Of a stretch of DNA of 64,000 bases, positions 18,190 to 28,375 are shown one piece after another. Source of the stretch: Adlercreutzia caecimuris B7 (lineage in GTDB: Bacteria; Actinomycetota; Coriobacteriia; Coriobacteriales; Eggerthellaceae). The position numbers and the translations under genes are program-made. The notes beneath the pieces are model-generated. The model saw only the letters and a list, made by a program, of their open reading frames with translations. It was not told the DNA's origin and made no database searches. Within the stretch, counting starts at the first letter, position 1. Every line of letters starts with the position of its first letter. The stretch is from positions 831,226-895,225 of the forward strand of contig NZ_KE159646.1 in NCBI RefSeq assembly GCF_000403355.2, written 5' to 3'.

Positions 18190-21006
18190 ATGAGTACCGA
18201 CCTAAATAGAGCATGCCGCTGCGCCTTGTCTCTTCTTTTGTGCAGCGCATTGCTTCCGACACTTCCAACAAATACTCACACCGCTTGGGCCGACGATCCG
18301 ACCCCCCAAGCAACTATGGACTACGAGAGTGAACCCAATGATGACATGAAGTACGCCGACGTGCTTCGGCCAGGCATACCCTTTACGGGAAAGATGTACG
18401 ACAGGAGTACCGAGATGATTCATCTCGATATAGATATGCTGACTTTTTCCTTAGCGAAAGAATCAGAGGTTCGCATCTCCCTCACGACCCCTTCCCGTGT
18501 CTCGTATCAAATTTACGACGAAGAGGGGGAGCCCTACCGCACGCCCAGCGGAAATACGATCAGCGGGCAGACGGAGCTCGGAAAGCAAACTACCACTCAG
18601 ATTGATTGCGGCAGTCTTCCTGCTGGAAAATACTATATGAGTGTCCAATCAACCGAGACAAGCATGTGGAACAAGAGCTATGAAGTCCTGCTTCAGCACG
18701 ATGGCGAGGAAGAAACGCCCACCCTGCCGCCAACGGATCCTCCCCTTGCGCCCGAAGATGAGGTCATTTCGATTACCAACGGAGAAACCGTTGGACCTTA
18801 CACCTTCGCAGCGGGGCAGACGAGGGAATTCAAGTTCACTACATCTGAACCCTCTCGCATGGCTTTCGCCTTCTCTCAGCTCCCTTCCGTCAGCTCAGGC
18901 GAGACACTTCACATGGCACTCAAGTCACCTGAAGGAAAAACTATCCAGGAATGGGACTTGGATAGAATAAGAACCACTGGTATTTGCGGCGACTTCCTCA
19001 TCGGAAAGGGAACGCATACACTCGTCGTTACCGCATTGTGTAAGGTAAGCACTATGCAGCTGAAGCTCACCTTCGATCCGATAGGTTCGTTCGACTACGA
19101 GACCGAGCCAAACGACAGCTTTGACACGGCTGACACTCTATACCCAGATAAAACCTTCGCAGGCGTTGCCTATGACCCAACACTCGAGGTATTCCTCCCG
19201 AACGACCTAGAGACGCCCGTAATGGCCGAAGCTTACGATTATCTGTCGCTCTCTTTGAGCTCTCGTTCTTCCGTATCCCTCGAACTCGCCACCCAGGGCG
19301 TCACAGAATACAAGCTGTACGATTCGAACCAGCATCTCCTTGGCGAGGGGAAAACAGGGTCCGGCAACAGAAAGACCACCGTTAGCTGCGGCGCCCTCAA
19401 TAAGGGCAAATACTTCCTTTTCATTCGCTGCGCCGATGTAAATACCTGGGGCAAAGAATACTTCGTAACGCTCAGAACCACCCACGGCACGGATTTTGAG
19501 AATGCGCTCGACGCCGCTCTTGGAAAGAAGAACGGTGCCTCCTGGTCCTCCGATCAGAAGAACGTCTACTCATCTGTCAATCTGCCCAGCGCGGGATGTT
19601 TGAAGATCGAGATGTCTAAGCCGGAATCGAGCTACCCGGTTATGGAGGTATACGACACATCGCGCAATTTAGTGTGGAGTTACAACGCTCGAGATGAAGC
19701 GGATAGCAGCAAGTCAACCTATTCCGCATCAGTCGGTTTGAAAAAGGGTACCTATTACGTCTGTCTTCGCGCGGGCACCACGTATATATCGAAGACACTG
19801 CCCTTCACGTTCACTCTTACACACAAAGCTTCGACTAATTACGAAATCGAACCCAACGGAAATGCTCAGCAGGCCACACCGCTCAAACTCGGCGTAGCTT
19901 GTTCCGCCGATATTGGGAACGCCAAGAGCGCATCGGATAAGGATTTCTTCAAGTTCACAGGAACAGCGGGCAAAAGGTACGACATTATCCTCGCCCCGCG
20001 AGAAGGCTTGTGGGACGTATCGGATCTGTACCACGTGGATGTCTACGATGCTGCAGGCAATTTCAAGGATTGCTCATCATACGATTCGCTTCCCAACGGA
20101 ACCAAGCGGGCCGTCTTCCAACCTACGGCAAATGGAACCTACTACATCAAAGTAGGCAGCTTTTCATCCGAACAGGTCCATTACTCGATCACCGTGAACG
20201 CCTTCCAGAAGAAAACGCCAACGCTGAAGGTGAAATCTTCTTCAATACGACGCAATTATTGGAAGACCGGGCGATTCTCCAATCAGGTTACCTATAACGG
20301 CGACGGCGACCTGACCTATCGCAGCTCAAATGACAAGGTTGTATCGGTGTACCACGATGGAACAATGCTCACCTGGGGTTTCGGCACTGCAACCATCACA
20401 GTCACCGCCCCTGAGACGGAAAATTACAAGGGAGCAACCACATCATTTAAGGTGCATGTCGTAAAGCCGTCATCGGGCTTTAAGTACGCGAGGAAATCAA
20501 TCAAGGTGCCGTGGAGCGGCTCCTTCTCCAACAAGTACAAGAATCTATCCGGCGGCAAGCTCACGCACAAATCATCCAACAAGAAAGTTGCCACCATTAA
20601 CTCAAAGGGCCTTGTCACCTTTAAGGGTATCGGGGCAACAACCATCACAACAACGCAAGCTGCCACGAGCTATTATGCGAAGTCGAACGCTAGCTACACA
20701 TTGAAGATCGTCCCCGATACTCCCAAAATTAAGACGATCAAGGCCGGAAAAGGTTCGCTGAAGGTCCGTTGGCGCAAACTGAGCGCAAAGCAATCCTCTG
20801 GCTACGAAGTGCGCTGCGCTACGACGAAATCCATGAAGAAGGCCGTGAAGAAAACCGTTAAGGGCGCAAAGAAATCCTCTCTTAAGGTATCGAAGCTTAA
20901 GAAGGGCAAGAAGTATTACGTCCAGGTTCGTGCCTACAAGAAGGTGGGCGGCAAGATGTACTACTCCAGCTGGTCGAAAGCCAAGACGGTGAAGACCAAG
21001 AAGTAA
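18190..21006 (+). CDS. Large secreted protein with pre-peptidase C-terminal-like repeats and fibronectin-like tail
   Basis: This 938-residue protein has a signal peptide ending near HTAWA-DD. At least three beta domains of the pre-peptidase C-terminal (PPC) kind follow, each opening with an EPND/EPNG box (YESEPNDDMKYADVL, YETEPNDSFDTADTL, YEIEPNGNAQQATPL). Ig-like domains come next, with a lysine-rich fibronectin-III-like tail ending SSWSKAKTVKTKK, almost identical to the tail of the upstream gene. There is no protease domain and no LPXTG, so retention may depend on the basic tail. AAGGAGA precedes ATG 18190. The gap from the upstream gene is 50 bases, so both are probably one transcript. Base composition is clearly AT-richer than the housekeeping genes. 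Confidence 0.75.
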   Translation: MSTDLNRACRCALSLLLCSALLPTLPTNTHTAWADDPTPQATMDYESEPNDDMKYADVLRPGIPFTGKMYDRSTEMIHLDIDMLTFSLAKESEVRISLTTPSRVSYQIYDEEGEPYRTPSGNTISGQTELGKQTTTQIDCGSLPAGKYYMSVQSTETSMWNKSYEVLLQHDGEEETPTLPPTDPPLAPEDEVISITNGETVGPYTFAAGQTREFKFTTSEPSRMAFAFSQLPSVSSGETLHMALKSPEGKTIQEWDLDRIRTTGICGDFLIGKGTHTLVVTALCKVSTMQLKLTFDPIGSFDYETEPNDSFDTADTLYPDKTFAGVAYDPTLEVFLPNDLETPVMAEAYDYLSLSLSSRSSVSLELATQGVTEYKLYDSNQHLLGEGKTGSGNRKTTVSCGALNKGKYFLFIRCADVNTWGKEYFVTLRTTHGTDFENALDAALGKKNGASWSSDQKNVYSSVNLPSAGCLKIEMSKPESSYPVMEVYDTSRNLVWSYNARDEADSSKSTYSASVGLKKGTYYVCLRAGTTYISKTLPFTFTLTHKASTNYEIEPNGNAQQATPLKLGVACSADIGNAKSASDKDFFKFTGTAGKRYDIILAPREGLWDVSDLYHVDVYDAAGNFKDCSSYDSLPNGTKRAVFQPTANGTYYIKVGSFSSEQVHYSITVNAFQKKTPTLKVKSSSIRRNYWKTGRFSNQVTYNGDGDLTYRSSNDKVVSVYHDGTMLTWGFGTATITVTAPETENYKGATTSFKVHVVKPSSGFKYARKSIKVPWSGSFSNKYKNLSGGKLTHKSSNKKVATINSKGLVTFKGIGATTITTTQAATSYYAKSNASYTLKIVPDTPKIKTIKAGKGSLKVRWRKLSAKQSSGYEVRCATTKSMKKAVKKTVKGAKKSSLKVSKLKKGKKYYVQVRAYKKVGGKMYYSSWSKAKTVKTKK

Positions 21007-21042
21007 GCCTCGCGCACACCGGGCACGCAGACATCTCTGCAC

Positions 21043-21078
21043 AAGGGCGGAGGAGCCGCATGTCTCCTCCGCCCTTTC
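21043..21078 (+). terminator. Terminator after the PPC-repeat protein
   Basis: AAGGGCGGAGGAG, an 8-base loop and CTCCTCCGCCCTT form a 13-bp stem followed by a short T run. It lies 37 bases after the stop codon. The 150 bases between it and the FHA gene end hold nothing I recognise. Confidence 0.8.
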
Positions 21079-21229
21079 GTTTCCGCGACGCCTCCACGCG
21101 GCACCGGCAGTCTTCCAAGTAAGCCCTTCCGCTGAGACCCGAACCTTCGAATCAATCGCCTTTGGCGCAAGACTGGCGCCCTTGTGGCGGGCGCCTTTGC
21201 CGAAAGACCCGGCGCCCGGCAATGTCCGC

Positions 21230-22177
21230 CTACCCCGGATAACCCTCCAGGACGGCGAAGGTGGTGGCGGCGACGTGGAGCAGATCGCCGGGACGCAGCT
21301 CGCAGGGCGCATCGCCAGGCCCCACCGCCGCGCTCTCGCCGGTCAGGGCGCTTGTCAGGGCCGTGCCGTTGCGCGAGCCGAGATCTTCCACGCGCCATGC
21401 GCCCGCCTCGTCGCGCCAGATGCGCGCATGGCGGCCGGACACGTCGGCGCTTACATCGCTCACATCGCCGGCGCCGGCCACCAGCGAGCCGATGAGGGCC
21501 CCATCGCCCTCCGGCGCCACCCAGTGGGCATTGCCGACGACGCGACCCTCCTCCATGCGCAGAAGGCCGAGCCACGGCGCCTCGGAAGCCGCCGGCACGA
21601 CATCGCTCGTCGATACTGCGCCGCCCACAGACACTGGCGGCGGCGTTGCCAGACCGCCTCCGTGCACGGCCCGGGAGAAGGCACGCACCTCCTCCACCGC
21701 CCGAGCGGTATCGGCCGTGCAGGCGGCGCTCGCCAACAGCACCATGGCCTCCTCCGCTCGCTCATCGGCAGTCAACGATCGCTCGGCGCCTATCCGGTCC
21801 ATGACGGCGCGCAAGGGCTGCACCGGCTGGGCGCAGGCCGCAAGGGGCCCCTCGAGCGCCCGCAGCCCCTCATCGCGCACGAACGAGACGATCTCCTCCC
21901 CGGAAACCGGGCCCTTCCGCTGGGACTTCATACGCGCGATGAGCCTGAGGGCGCTAACCGAGAAGTCGGCGAAGATGCCCTCCTGCAACGTATCGGGCCG
22001 CGCGTGCACCACGAAGCGCGATACCCAGGTACGGTCGCTCACCCGGCTGGCGGGGCTGCGGCCGTCGGCAAGGGGCCGTCCCGACAAAACGATGGACGCG
22101 AGCTCCTTGTGGCTGATGCCGCAGCGACGCTTCATCAGCTCGAACAGAGCCGCGGCGGGTGTGGATGCGTGGGACAT
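21230..22177 (-). CDS. FHA-domain protein
   Basis: This 315-residue protein has a C-terminal forkhead-associated domain (about 215-310). Its phosphothreonine-binding signatures are visible: VSGRHARIW (GR..S/H loop) and VEDLGSRNGT. The N-terminal ~190 residues are helical with no family I recognise; SHKELASIVLSGRPLADGR may be an HTH-like start. The start ATG 22177 has GGAGGAG 7 bases upstream and lies 4 bases after the kinase stop, so translation is coupled. Pairing an FHA reader with a membrane Ser/Thr kinase is a standard phosphosignalling arrangement. With the kinase gene broken, this reader may be orphaned or served by another kinase. Confidence 0.8.
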   Translation of the reverse strand: MSHASTPAAALFELMKRRCGISHKELASIVLSGRPLADGRSPASRVSDRTWVSRFVVHARPDTLQEGIFADFSVSALRLIARMKSQRKGPVSGEEIVSFVRDEGLRALEGPLAACAQPVQPLRAVMDRIGAERSLTADERAEEAMVLLASAACTADTARAVEEVRAFSRAVHGGGLATPPPVSVGGAVSTSDVVPAASEAPWLGLLRMEEGRVVGNAHWVAPEGDGALIGSLVAGAGDVSDVSADVSGRHARIWRDEAGAWRVEDLGSRNGTALTSALTGESAAVGPGDAPCELRPGDLLHVAATTFAVLEGYPG

Positions 22178-23878
22178 GGGACTACTCCTCCCCGATCTCG
22201 TAGAAAACTTCCAGCGCTCCCGCAGCGCCGGGGAGAGCCGTCGACGACGCGTCGGGCGCATCGGCAGACGTCCGTTGCGTCGCCATCCGCTTCGGTGCGG
22301 ACGGGTCGGCACCCCACGGCAAAACCGGGCGCCGAGACGATGCGGCGGCCCGGCCTCCTGCGGAAGCGGCCGATGACGGCGCGAGCGCGCGATCGGCCGC
22401 AAACCCGCACGTCACCGCCGTTGTCACCATGAACAGCGCCGCGTACAGCGCTGGAAGGACGCCGGGCGCAGGCCAGCTGACCGCCGAGAGCAGAGCGGCT
22501 GACATCGCGGCCCCGACAAGCGTCCCGACCGTACCGCGGACAGCCCCCGCCGTCGAGACCAGATCGCGTTCGCGCAGGCCGAGGCCGAGCAGCGCCGGAA
22601 GCGCCAAGAGCAGTGCGCCCAGCCAGCCGGGAAACGTACCCTGCCACGAGAGACCGTCCAGCGCTATGGAAACCTCCATGCCGTGGACGAGAAGCGCTGC
22701 CGTTCCGAGAGCTGCCGCGCCCGCAGCGGCGCACGCGGCCCGCAGCACACCGCGGGCAACCCGGCGGCGCCTCTCAGCCGCCCGGGCCGCCCGGGCCGCG
22801 TCACCGCCGAGCGCGCAGTCCGCAAGCGGCTCGCCCCGCAGGGCGCGCCCGACGTTTTCGGCATAGTTCTCGCAAAAGGCCGCCAAACCATCGCGCATGG
22901 CCGAGGCGGTAGGACGCTGGCGCTGATCGACGGCGAGGCAGGCTTCCACCAGAGGCGCCACGGTATCGTCCACCTGGCACAGGGCCAGGCGCACGCGCGC
23001 GGGGGAAACCGCGCCCTCCGCTTCGGCAGCGGCCCGGCCCACGGCCACGGCTACCTCGGGCTCGCGCGCGAGCACGGCGGCGATATCGGGCGCATTCCCA
23101 TGCACGCCGACGAGAGGGGCCGGCGCGTACTCCGTCTTCAGGCGGTAGGCCGAGAACGTGCCCCGCTCGCTGCGGGCGAGAAAGCTCAGGTCGTAAGGCG
23201 GGTGGCCCTCGAAAAGCGCATGCACCACGCTGGCCGCGGCGTACACGTCCACCGCCGGCGAGTGCCGCTGGTCGGCCAAAGCGGCCACGTCCTCGGTGAG
23301 CATCTCGGGTGCCGCGAAGTCGGGGGCGGCCCCGCGGGCCCAGCCGATTTGCGCGGTTACCGCGCCGTCTTCCTATCCCAGGGCAGCAGCCGAGCCGAAG
23401 TCGATGAGCCGCAACTCGAAAGAACCTTCCTCCACCTGGTCGGCGAGGGAGAGGCGGGAGGTGTCCACCATAACGTTGCACAGCGACACATCGCGATGGG
23501 CGAGCCCGTCGGCGAGGTACTCCAACGACGCCAGGGCGTCGAACAGATCGCGACCGATACGCGCCGCCGTGAGCGGCGAGAGGCGCCCCTCCGCGTCAAT
23601 CGCCAGGATGCGAGCGGCTTCCTCCAGGGTAATTCCCTCAACCCATTCCATGACCAGCGCCGGTTGCCCGTCGATGAGCCCGCGGCCGTACAGGCGCGGA
23701 AAGGCCTTCAGTCCCGCAAGGCGCCGATGCGCCTCGTACTCAGCATCGAACGCCGCCCGCGCAACACGGCGCCCATCGGCGGCCGGCGCGTCGGCACCCG
23801 CCTGCGCCTGCGATGACCCATCGGCACGCAGGCGCTTCACGGCGAACTGCTCGCCGCTCGCGTTCGTCGCGCGCACTA

Positions 23879-23887
23879 CCCCCCCCC
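23879..23887 (-). repeat. Homopolymeric G9 (minus strand) in the kinase glycine-rich loop
   Basis: Nine cytosines on the plus strand. One guanine fewer on the coding strand would restore the reading frame through the nucleotide-binding loop of the kinase. Confidence 0.95.
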
Positions 23888-23960
23888 GCACCGCCGCGGC
23901 GCGCGGAGGCCTCGTCTGCGAACAGGGTGGTGAAGCGGCGGCAATAGGCCGCCCGGTCGG

Positions 23961-24002
23961 CCTCGGCGAGAGGGCAAGCGGCCTCGGCGAGAGGGCAAGC
24001 GG
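23961..24002 (-). repeat. Two perfect tandem copies of a 21-bp unit in the kinase N-terminus
   Basis: The unit at 23961-23981 is repeated exactly at 23982-24002. It is a multiple of three, so it only duplicates seven residues (AACPLAE appears twice). Confidence 0.9.
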
Positions 24003-24125
24003 CCTCGAAGCCCTCGACGCGGACAAGCCGCATGCCGGCCTGCGGAATGCGGGTCGCCGTATCCCGCCCGCACGGCGCAGCATGGCGAACGGCAGGTGCG
24101 CCGGCGACCGCCTCCCCGCCACCCG

Positions 24126-25325
24126 TCACGGCCGGGCCCCCTTGCGCTCGCTCTCGTAATCTTCCAAATACTGGGGACGCCCCGTCTTCTTGTTCACCGC
24201 GATGCGGGTGCCCCAGTAGTCCACATGCTCGGAGGGCACGTCGAAATAGCAGTTTCCCGACCAGGCGTGGCTGAGCTCGTACAGGTAGCTTTCCAAGTCG
24301 CCGTAGCAATGCTGGAGAGCCGTGTAGTTTTCGATGTAGCGGGAGGTCGCCCAAATGCCGCCGTACTCCTGGCTCATGCCGCAGGCGATGCGAACGGTCT
24401 CGCTCACATGAGCACCCGACACCTGGCATTCCCGCAGCAGCGCATCGACCGCGCGAGCGGCGGCCTGACGCGGCTCCTTCGGATCGGTCATGCACAGCCT
24501 CTCGTAATCGTCGGCGCAGGCGTACACCCGCTTCGCGTAGTTGTCCAAAATGTCGTACTCGCTGCGCAGCGCATCGCGAATGCGAAGCTCCATATCGGCG
24601 GGAACGGGCCCTCCCTCGGAGGGGGGCAGCGCGGTCTCGGAACCCGTGTTGCCCGGCTCGTTGCCCGATGAGCTGCCAGAGTTCGACCCCGACGAGTCTG
24701 TGCTGGAATCGCCTGCGCCGTTCGGGTTGCTCGGGGTGCCCGCATTGGAACTCGACCCAGAGCCTGAGCTGCCGCCCTCCCCCGCACCCGGCTCCCCGCC
24801 TCCAGGCGTGCCGGCGCTGCCTTTCGACCCAGAAGCACCCGAAGCATCCGATTTGGTCGATGCCGACTTCTTCGAAGAAGCACCGGAGGCGCTGTCAGAC
24901 GTACGGGAGGAAGAGGGGCTCGGGACCCCGTCGCCGATGGCAAAGGGAGACCGCTGCGAACCCGCACCGCCCGCTGCCTCGTCGGATGAGGCGGCGGCGA
25001 CCCTAAGGTCCATCAGGCTCGCAACCGCGTTTGGATTTGCAGTAAAAGCCCCATCGTCGCCGACTTCCCCCGCTATGGCACGCTCGCTGCCCGTCGCCGC
25101 AAGCGGCGCTTCAGGGCCATAGGCAACTGCACTGCGCCCGAACAGCTCACGCACAAGGGGACTTTCCGCCGCCAAACCAGGTATGGCGGCCACATAGGTC
25201 GCCGTGCCGACGAGCATGAGCACGAAGGCGAAGGACAGCAACGCGGTCAGTGTCGGAGACATACGCGCTCGAAGAAAAGCACGGCCGACAACGGGCCACC
25301 GACGAACCGACGCCCCTTTCGCCAT
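24126..25325 (-). CDS. Single-pass membrane protein with serine/glycine-rich linker and conserved C-terminal helical domain
   Basis: This 399-residue protein starts at ATG 25325 (AAAGGAGG 7 bases upstream). A basic N-terminus precedes one TM helix (about residues 25-48), so the bulk is likely outside the cell. Residues about 130-240 are a low-complexity Ser/Gly/Asn/Pro linker of the cell-wall-spanning kind. The last ~150 residues form a compact mostly helical domain with four or five cysteines (VYACADDYERLC, LLRECQVSG, IACGMSQEYGG, HCYGDLESYL, GNCYFDV) that could form disulfides. I know no named family. It is first in the operon with the kinase and FHA genes, so it may be the sensor or substrate of that signalling set. 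Confidence 0.65.
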   Translation of the reverse strand: MAKGASVRRWPVVGRAFLRARMSPTLTALLSFAFVLMLVGTATYVAAIPGLAAESPLVRELFGRSAVAYGPEAPLAATGSERAIAGEVGDDGAFTANPNAVASLMDLRVAAASSDEAAGGAGSQRSPFAIGDGVPSPSSSRTSDSASGASSKKSASTKSDASGASGSKGSAGTPGGGEPGAGEGGSSGSGSSSNAGTPSNPNGAGDSSTDSSGSNSGSSSGNEPGNTGSETALPPSEGGPVPADMELRIRDALRSEYDILDNYAKRVYACADDYERLCMTDPKEPRQAAARAVDALLRECQVSGAHVSETVRIACGMSQEYGGIWATSRYIENYTALQHCYGDLESYLYELSHAWSGNCYFDVPSEHVDYWGTRIAVNKKTGRPQYLEDYESERKGARP

Positions 25326-25444
25326 TGCTTTCCCTCCTTTGTGCACGCTCTTCAAAACCCAATGCTGACCAGTAACGATGAGAGCAAATTATAACAAAGC
25401 CGCCCATCATTTGTTGCGCAACAAAACGGCCCGCCCGAGCAGGC

Positions 25445-25870
25445 GAGATCACCTGCATCGAACAGCCGTCTTTCGATTGCGAGCATGACTTCCGATGGGT
25501 TATCCTTGACGCAAGCAAGTGGAGCTCTTTAGAGCCGGGCCCGCTGCAGAGGCTGCTCCAGTTCGTCGACACGGGGACGGTGCCCCGCAACGACATATTC
25601 CTATCTCTCATCTCAAAGGAGATGGACGCGGCCAACGCAGATGCAGCCTGGAAGGAGGAAATGATGCCGTTTCTGACTCTTGAGGAAGATGCCAAGATCC
25701 AAGCACGCATCAGCTACGAGGACGGCAGGGCGGAAGGCAGGGCCGAAGGCCAGCAGCGGATGGGCGCCCTCATACAGCGGCTTCTTGCCGACGGGCGCAC
25801 AGAGGACCTTGAAGCCGCCGCATCCGATCCGGCCCTCTGCAGTCGTCTTTGCAAAGAGTACGGCTTGTAG
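25445..25870 (+). pseudogene. C-terminal remnant of a PD-(D/E)XK nuclease family transposase (Rpn type)
   Basis: An open frame without a proper start reads through FRWVILDASKW, LLQFVDTGTVPRNDIF and ends in RISYEDGRAEGRAEGQQRMGALIQRLLADGR...LCKEYGL. The charged EGRAEG repeat before a helical tail is characteristic of the C-terminus of Rpn-like recombination-promoting nucleases. The N-terminal nuclease core is missing. The first ATG-type start inside the frame has no good context, so I treat this as a fragment. It lies between the kinase operon and priA, with the opposite orientation to both. Confidence 0.5.
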
Positions 25871-25915
25871 GGACTCCAGCCATCAACCCGAACCCGGCGT
25901 GCCCGCCGTGCCTGT

Positions 25916-28297
25916 CTACAGGAGGTCCATGGGGTCCACGTCGACGGCAGCGTTAACGTGCGGGTGAGTTTGGCGGGTGCGGAACAGGTGCGCGAGCGGC
26001 GCGGAGATGTCGGCGCCGAGGGGGGCCTTCACCACCACGTGGTAGCGGTAGGTGTTGCGCAGCTTCGACAAGGTGCAGGGCACCGCCGGCAGCACCGTCC
26101 AGCGAGGATCGCCCACCGTATCGCGGATGAGATCGGCCAGCTGGGCCCGCAGAAGCTCGGCCTCGGTGGCCACCTCGTGCTCGTCGGCACCCCACACGAG
26201 AATGTTGGCCATAGCCACGTAGGGCGGATACGCGAGAAGCTTGCGCTTGGGCAGCTCGGCACGCAAAAACATCCCGCGGTCGTAGCGGGCCGCCGCCTGA
26301 ATGGCCACAGAATCGGCCTCGTAGGTCTGCACCATGACGCGGCCCGGCAGCTCGGCGCGGCCGGCGCGGCCGGCCACCTGCTCGATGAGCTGGAAGGTAC
26401 GTTCGCTGGCCCGGTAGTCGGGCAGATGCAGCTGGGTGTCGGCGTTAATGACGCCCACGAGGGTCACGTCGTCGAAATCGAGGCCTTTGGCGATCATCTG
26501 AGTGCCGAGCAACACCGCCGCCTGGGCCGCGCCGAAGCGCTCGAGCAGCTCCTGGTGCGCGCCTTTGGCCGTGGTGGTGTCGGCGTCCATGCGGATGACG
26601 GGCACCTCGGGCCCCACCCCCGGCATGCCGTCCAAGAGCGCGCGCAGATCCGATTCCACCCGCTGCGTGCCAGCACCGAACTTCTTTAGATAGGGGCTGC
26701 CGCATTCGGGGCACACGGGCGGAGCCGCCACCGTATAGCCGCAATGATGGCACACGAGCTTGCAGCCCTCCTCGTGATAGGTGAGGCTCGTCGCGCAATG
26801 CGGGCACTCGGGCACGAAACCGCAGTCGCGGCAGAGGAGAAACTTCGCGAACCCGCGCTGGTTCAGCAAGAGCACGGCCTTGTGGCCGGCGGAGAGCTCG
26901 GCGGCAAGCGCCCGGGTGAGCCGCCCCGAGAACATGGAGCGTGCGCCCGAGGCGAACTCGGCGGCCATGTCCACCACCTCCACCGGCGGCAGAGGGCGCC
27001 CGTTGGCCCGCTCGGGCAAGGCGACGCTCGTCCAAGCGGGGTCTTTCGCCACCGCGTAGAGCGCCTCGATAGAGGGCGTGGCGCTGCCGAGCACTACCGC
27101 GCCGCCCGAGCGCGCCATCATCCACCGGGCTACGTCGCGCGCCTGGTAGCGCGGAGCGGAGTCCTGCTTGTAGGAACCTTCGTGCTCCTCGTCGACGACG
27201 ATGAGTCCCACGTTCGCGAGCGGCGTGAACAGGGCGCTGCGGGCCCCCACCACCACGCGCGCCGCGCCGCTTTTGATGAAGTCCCACTGGTCGAACCGCT
27301 CGCCATCGCTCATGCGCGAGTGCATGACGGCCACCGCGTCGCCGAAGCGGCTGCGGAAGCGCCCCACGGTCTGGGGCGTGAGCGAGATCTCGGGCACGAG
27401 CACGATGGCACAGCGCCCCTCGGCAAGCACGGCCTCGATGGCCCGCAGGTACACCTCGGTCTTGCCCGAGCCCGTCACGCCGTCTACAAGCACCACGCGC
27501 CCGCACGCCGCCGCCCGCGCCTCCTCGATGGCCGCGAGCGCCGCGACCTGCCCCTCGGTGAGCTGCGGGCGCACGGCAGCACGGGAAAGGGCGGCGACAG
27601 AGGGCGTGGACACGGAGGCATCGTCGGCACCGGAAGCTTCGCCGGAAAACGCCGCTCCCCCGATCTCCACACCCCGCATACGACGACGGCGCTCCACAAC
27701 CACGGCGCCCCTCTCCCCCAGCGTCTTCAAGGTGGAAGATACCGAGCCGAACTCGCGAGCGAGCTCTGCCACGCGTACGTCCCCCGCGCCCACCGCGGCA
27801 AGCACCTGCTGCTGCTTGACCGCGTTCTTGCGCGGCGCGAATTCGCCGAAGGACGGCCCCCGAGTAACCCACCTATCATCCACCTCGCCGATCTTCGGCT
27901 CCTCCAGCCGCCAGCGTCCGTCGCGGCCGCGCACCACCCGCGGCACCGCGCCCGGCGGTGTGAACAGACGCACGCAACTGGACAGGGGCGCCACGTAGCG
28001 CTCGGCGATATACCGGGCGCAGGCAGCACCCTCCTCGTCGAAGAACGGACCGGCGAGCACCGCCTCCACCTGGCGTAACTCGGACACGGCCAAAGGAGTG
28101 CCCCACAGATCCGTCCCCTCTCCCGGTGCGGCGGAGGCCTCTTCCAGGCCCGCCACATAGCCCACGGCCTTGCGGCCGCCGAGCGTCACGAGCACGGCGC
28201 ACCCCACCGATACCGCCATATCGTCGGGCACGGCATAGGAGTAAGGCGCATCGAGCGCCTGGGTGGGAATATCGACTATGACGGAGGCAACGAACAT
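25916..28297 (-). CDS. priA: Primosomal protein N' (replication restart helicase PriA)
   Basis: This 793-residue helicase has an N-terminal 3'-DNA-binding domain (VIVDIPTQALDAPYSYAVP), a winged-helix-like part, then the SF2 motor: Walker A VTGSGKTEVYL, DEEH box in VVDEEHEGSYKQ, GSATPS (motif III) and QVAGRAGR (motif VI). The zinc domain has eight cysteines (CRDCGFVPECPHC, CHHCGYTV, CPECGSPYL), as in active PriA. The start is ATG 28297, directly before the conserved N-terminus. The frame stays open far upstream, but that extension is antisense to an IS element and is not coding. PriA reloads the replisome at stalled forks. Confidence 0.95.
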   Translation of the reverse strand: MFVASVIVDIPTQALDAPYSYAVPDDMAVSVGCAVLVTLGGRKAVGYVAGLEEASAAPGEGTDLWGTPLAVSELRQVEAVLAGPFFDEEGAACARYIAERYVAPLSSCVRLFTPPGAVPRVVRGRDGRWRLEEPKIGEVDDRWVTRGPSFGEFAPRKNAVKQQQVLAAVGAGDVRVAELAREFGSVSSTLKTLGERGAVVVERRRRMRGVEIGGAAFSGEASGADDASVSTPSVAALSRAAVRPQLTEGQVAALAAIEEARAAACGRVVLVDGVTGSGKTEVYLRAIEAVLAEGRCAIVLVPEISLTPQTVGRFRSRFGDAVAVMHSRMSDGERFDQWDFIKSGAARVVVGARSALFTPLANVGLIVVDEEHEGSYKQDSAPRYQARDVARWMMARSGGAVVLGSATPSIEALYAVAKDPAWTSVALPERANGRPLPPVEVVDMAAEFASGARSMFSGRLTRALAAELSAGHKAVLLLNQRGFAKFLLCRDCGFVPECPHCATSLTYHEEGCKLVCHHCGYTVAAPPVCPECGSPYLKKFGAGTQRVESDLRALLDGMPGVGPEVPVIRMDADTTTAKGAHQELLERFGAAQAAVLLGTQMIAKGLDFDDVTLVGVINADTQLHLPDYRASERTFQLIEQVAGRAGRAELPGRVMVQTYEADSVAIQAAARYDRGMFLRAELPKRKLLAYPPYVAMANILVWGADEHEVATEAELLRAQLADLIRDTVGDPRWTVLPAVPCTLSKLRNTYRYHVVVKAPLGADISAPLAHLFRTRQTHPHVNAAVDVDPMDLL

Positions 28298-28375
28298 GCC
28301 CGCCAGTATACCGCAACGAAAAGCACTGCGAGCAGCGGAAGGCATGGCGCAAGCAGCACAGGGAGCGAGAAGGGC

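Larger units (their letters stand above)
22182..24033 (-). pseudogene. Membrane-bound Hanks-type Ser/Thr kinase, interrupted by a frameshift at G9 and an in-frame amber codon
   Basis: Pieced together, the protein starts at ATG 24033 (MRLVRVEGFEAACPL) and reaches a glycine-rich loop at the G9 tract. With 8 guanines this would read GGAGGVVRATNASGEQFAVKRL, a proper subdomain I plus the VAIK-type lysine. With 9 it shifts out of frame. HRDVSLCN (catalytic loop), LIDFGSA (DFG) and AAPEM (APE) are all present. An in-frame TAG (23375-23373) sits between DFG and APE, with clean homology on both sides. The C-terminal part holds about four TM helices and a variable tail. The gene lies between the linker protein and the FHA gene. 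It is either a decayed gene or one whose first lesion is a reversible tract switch; the amber argues for decay. Confidence 0.75.
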
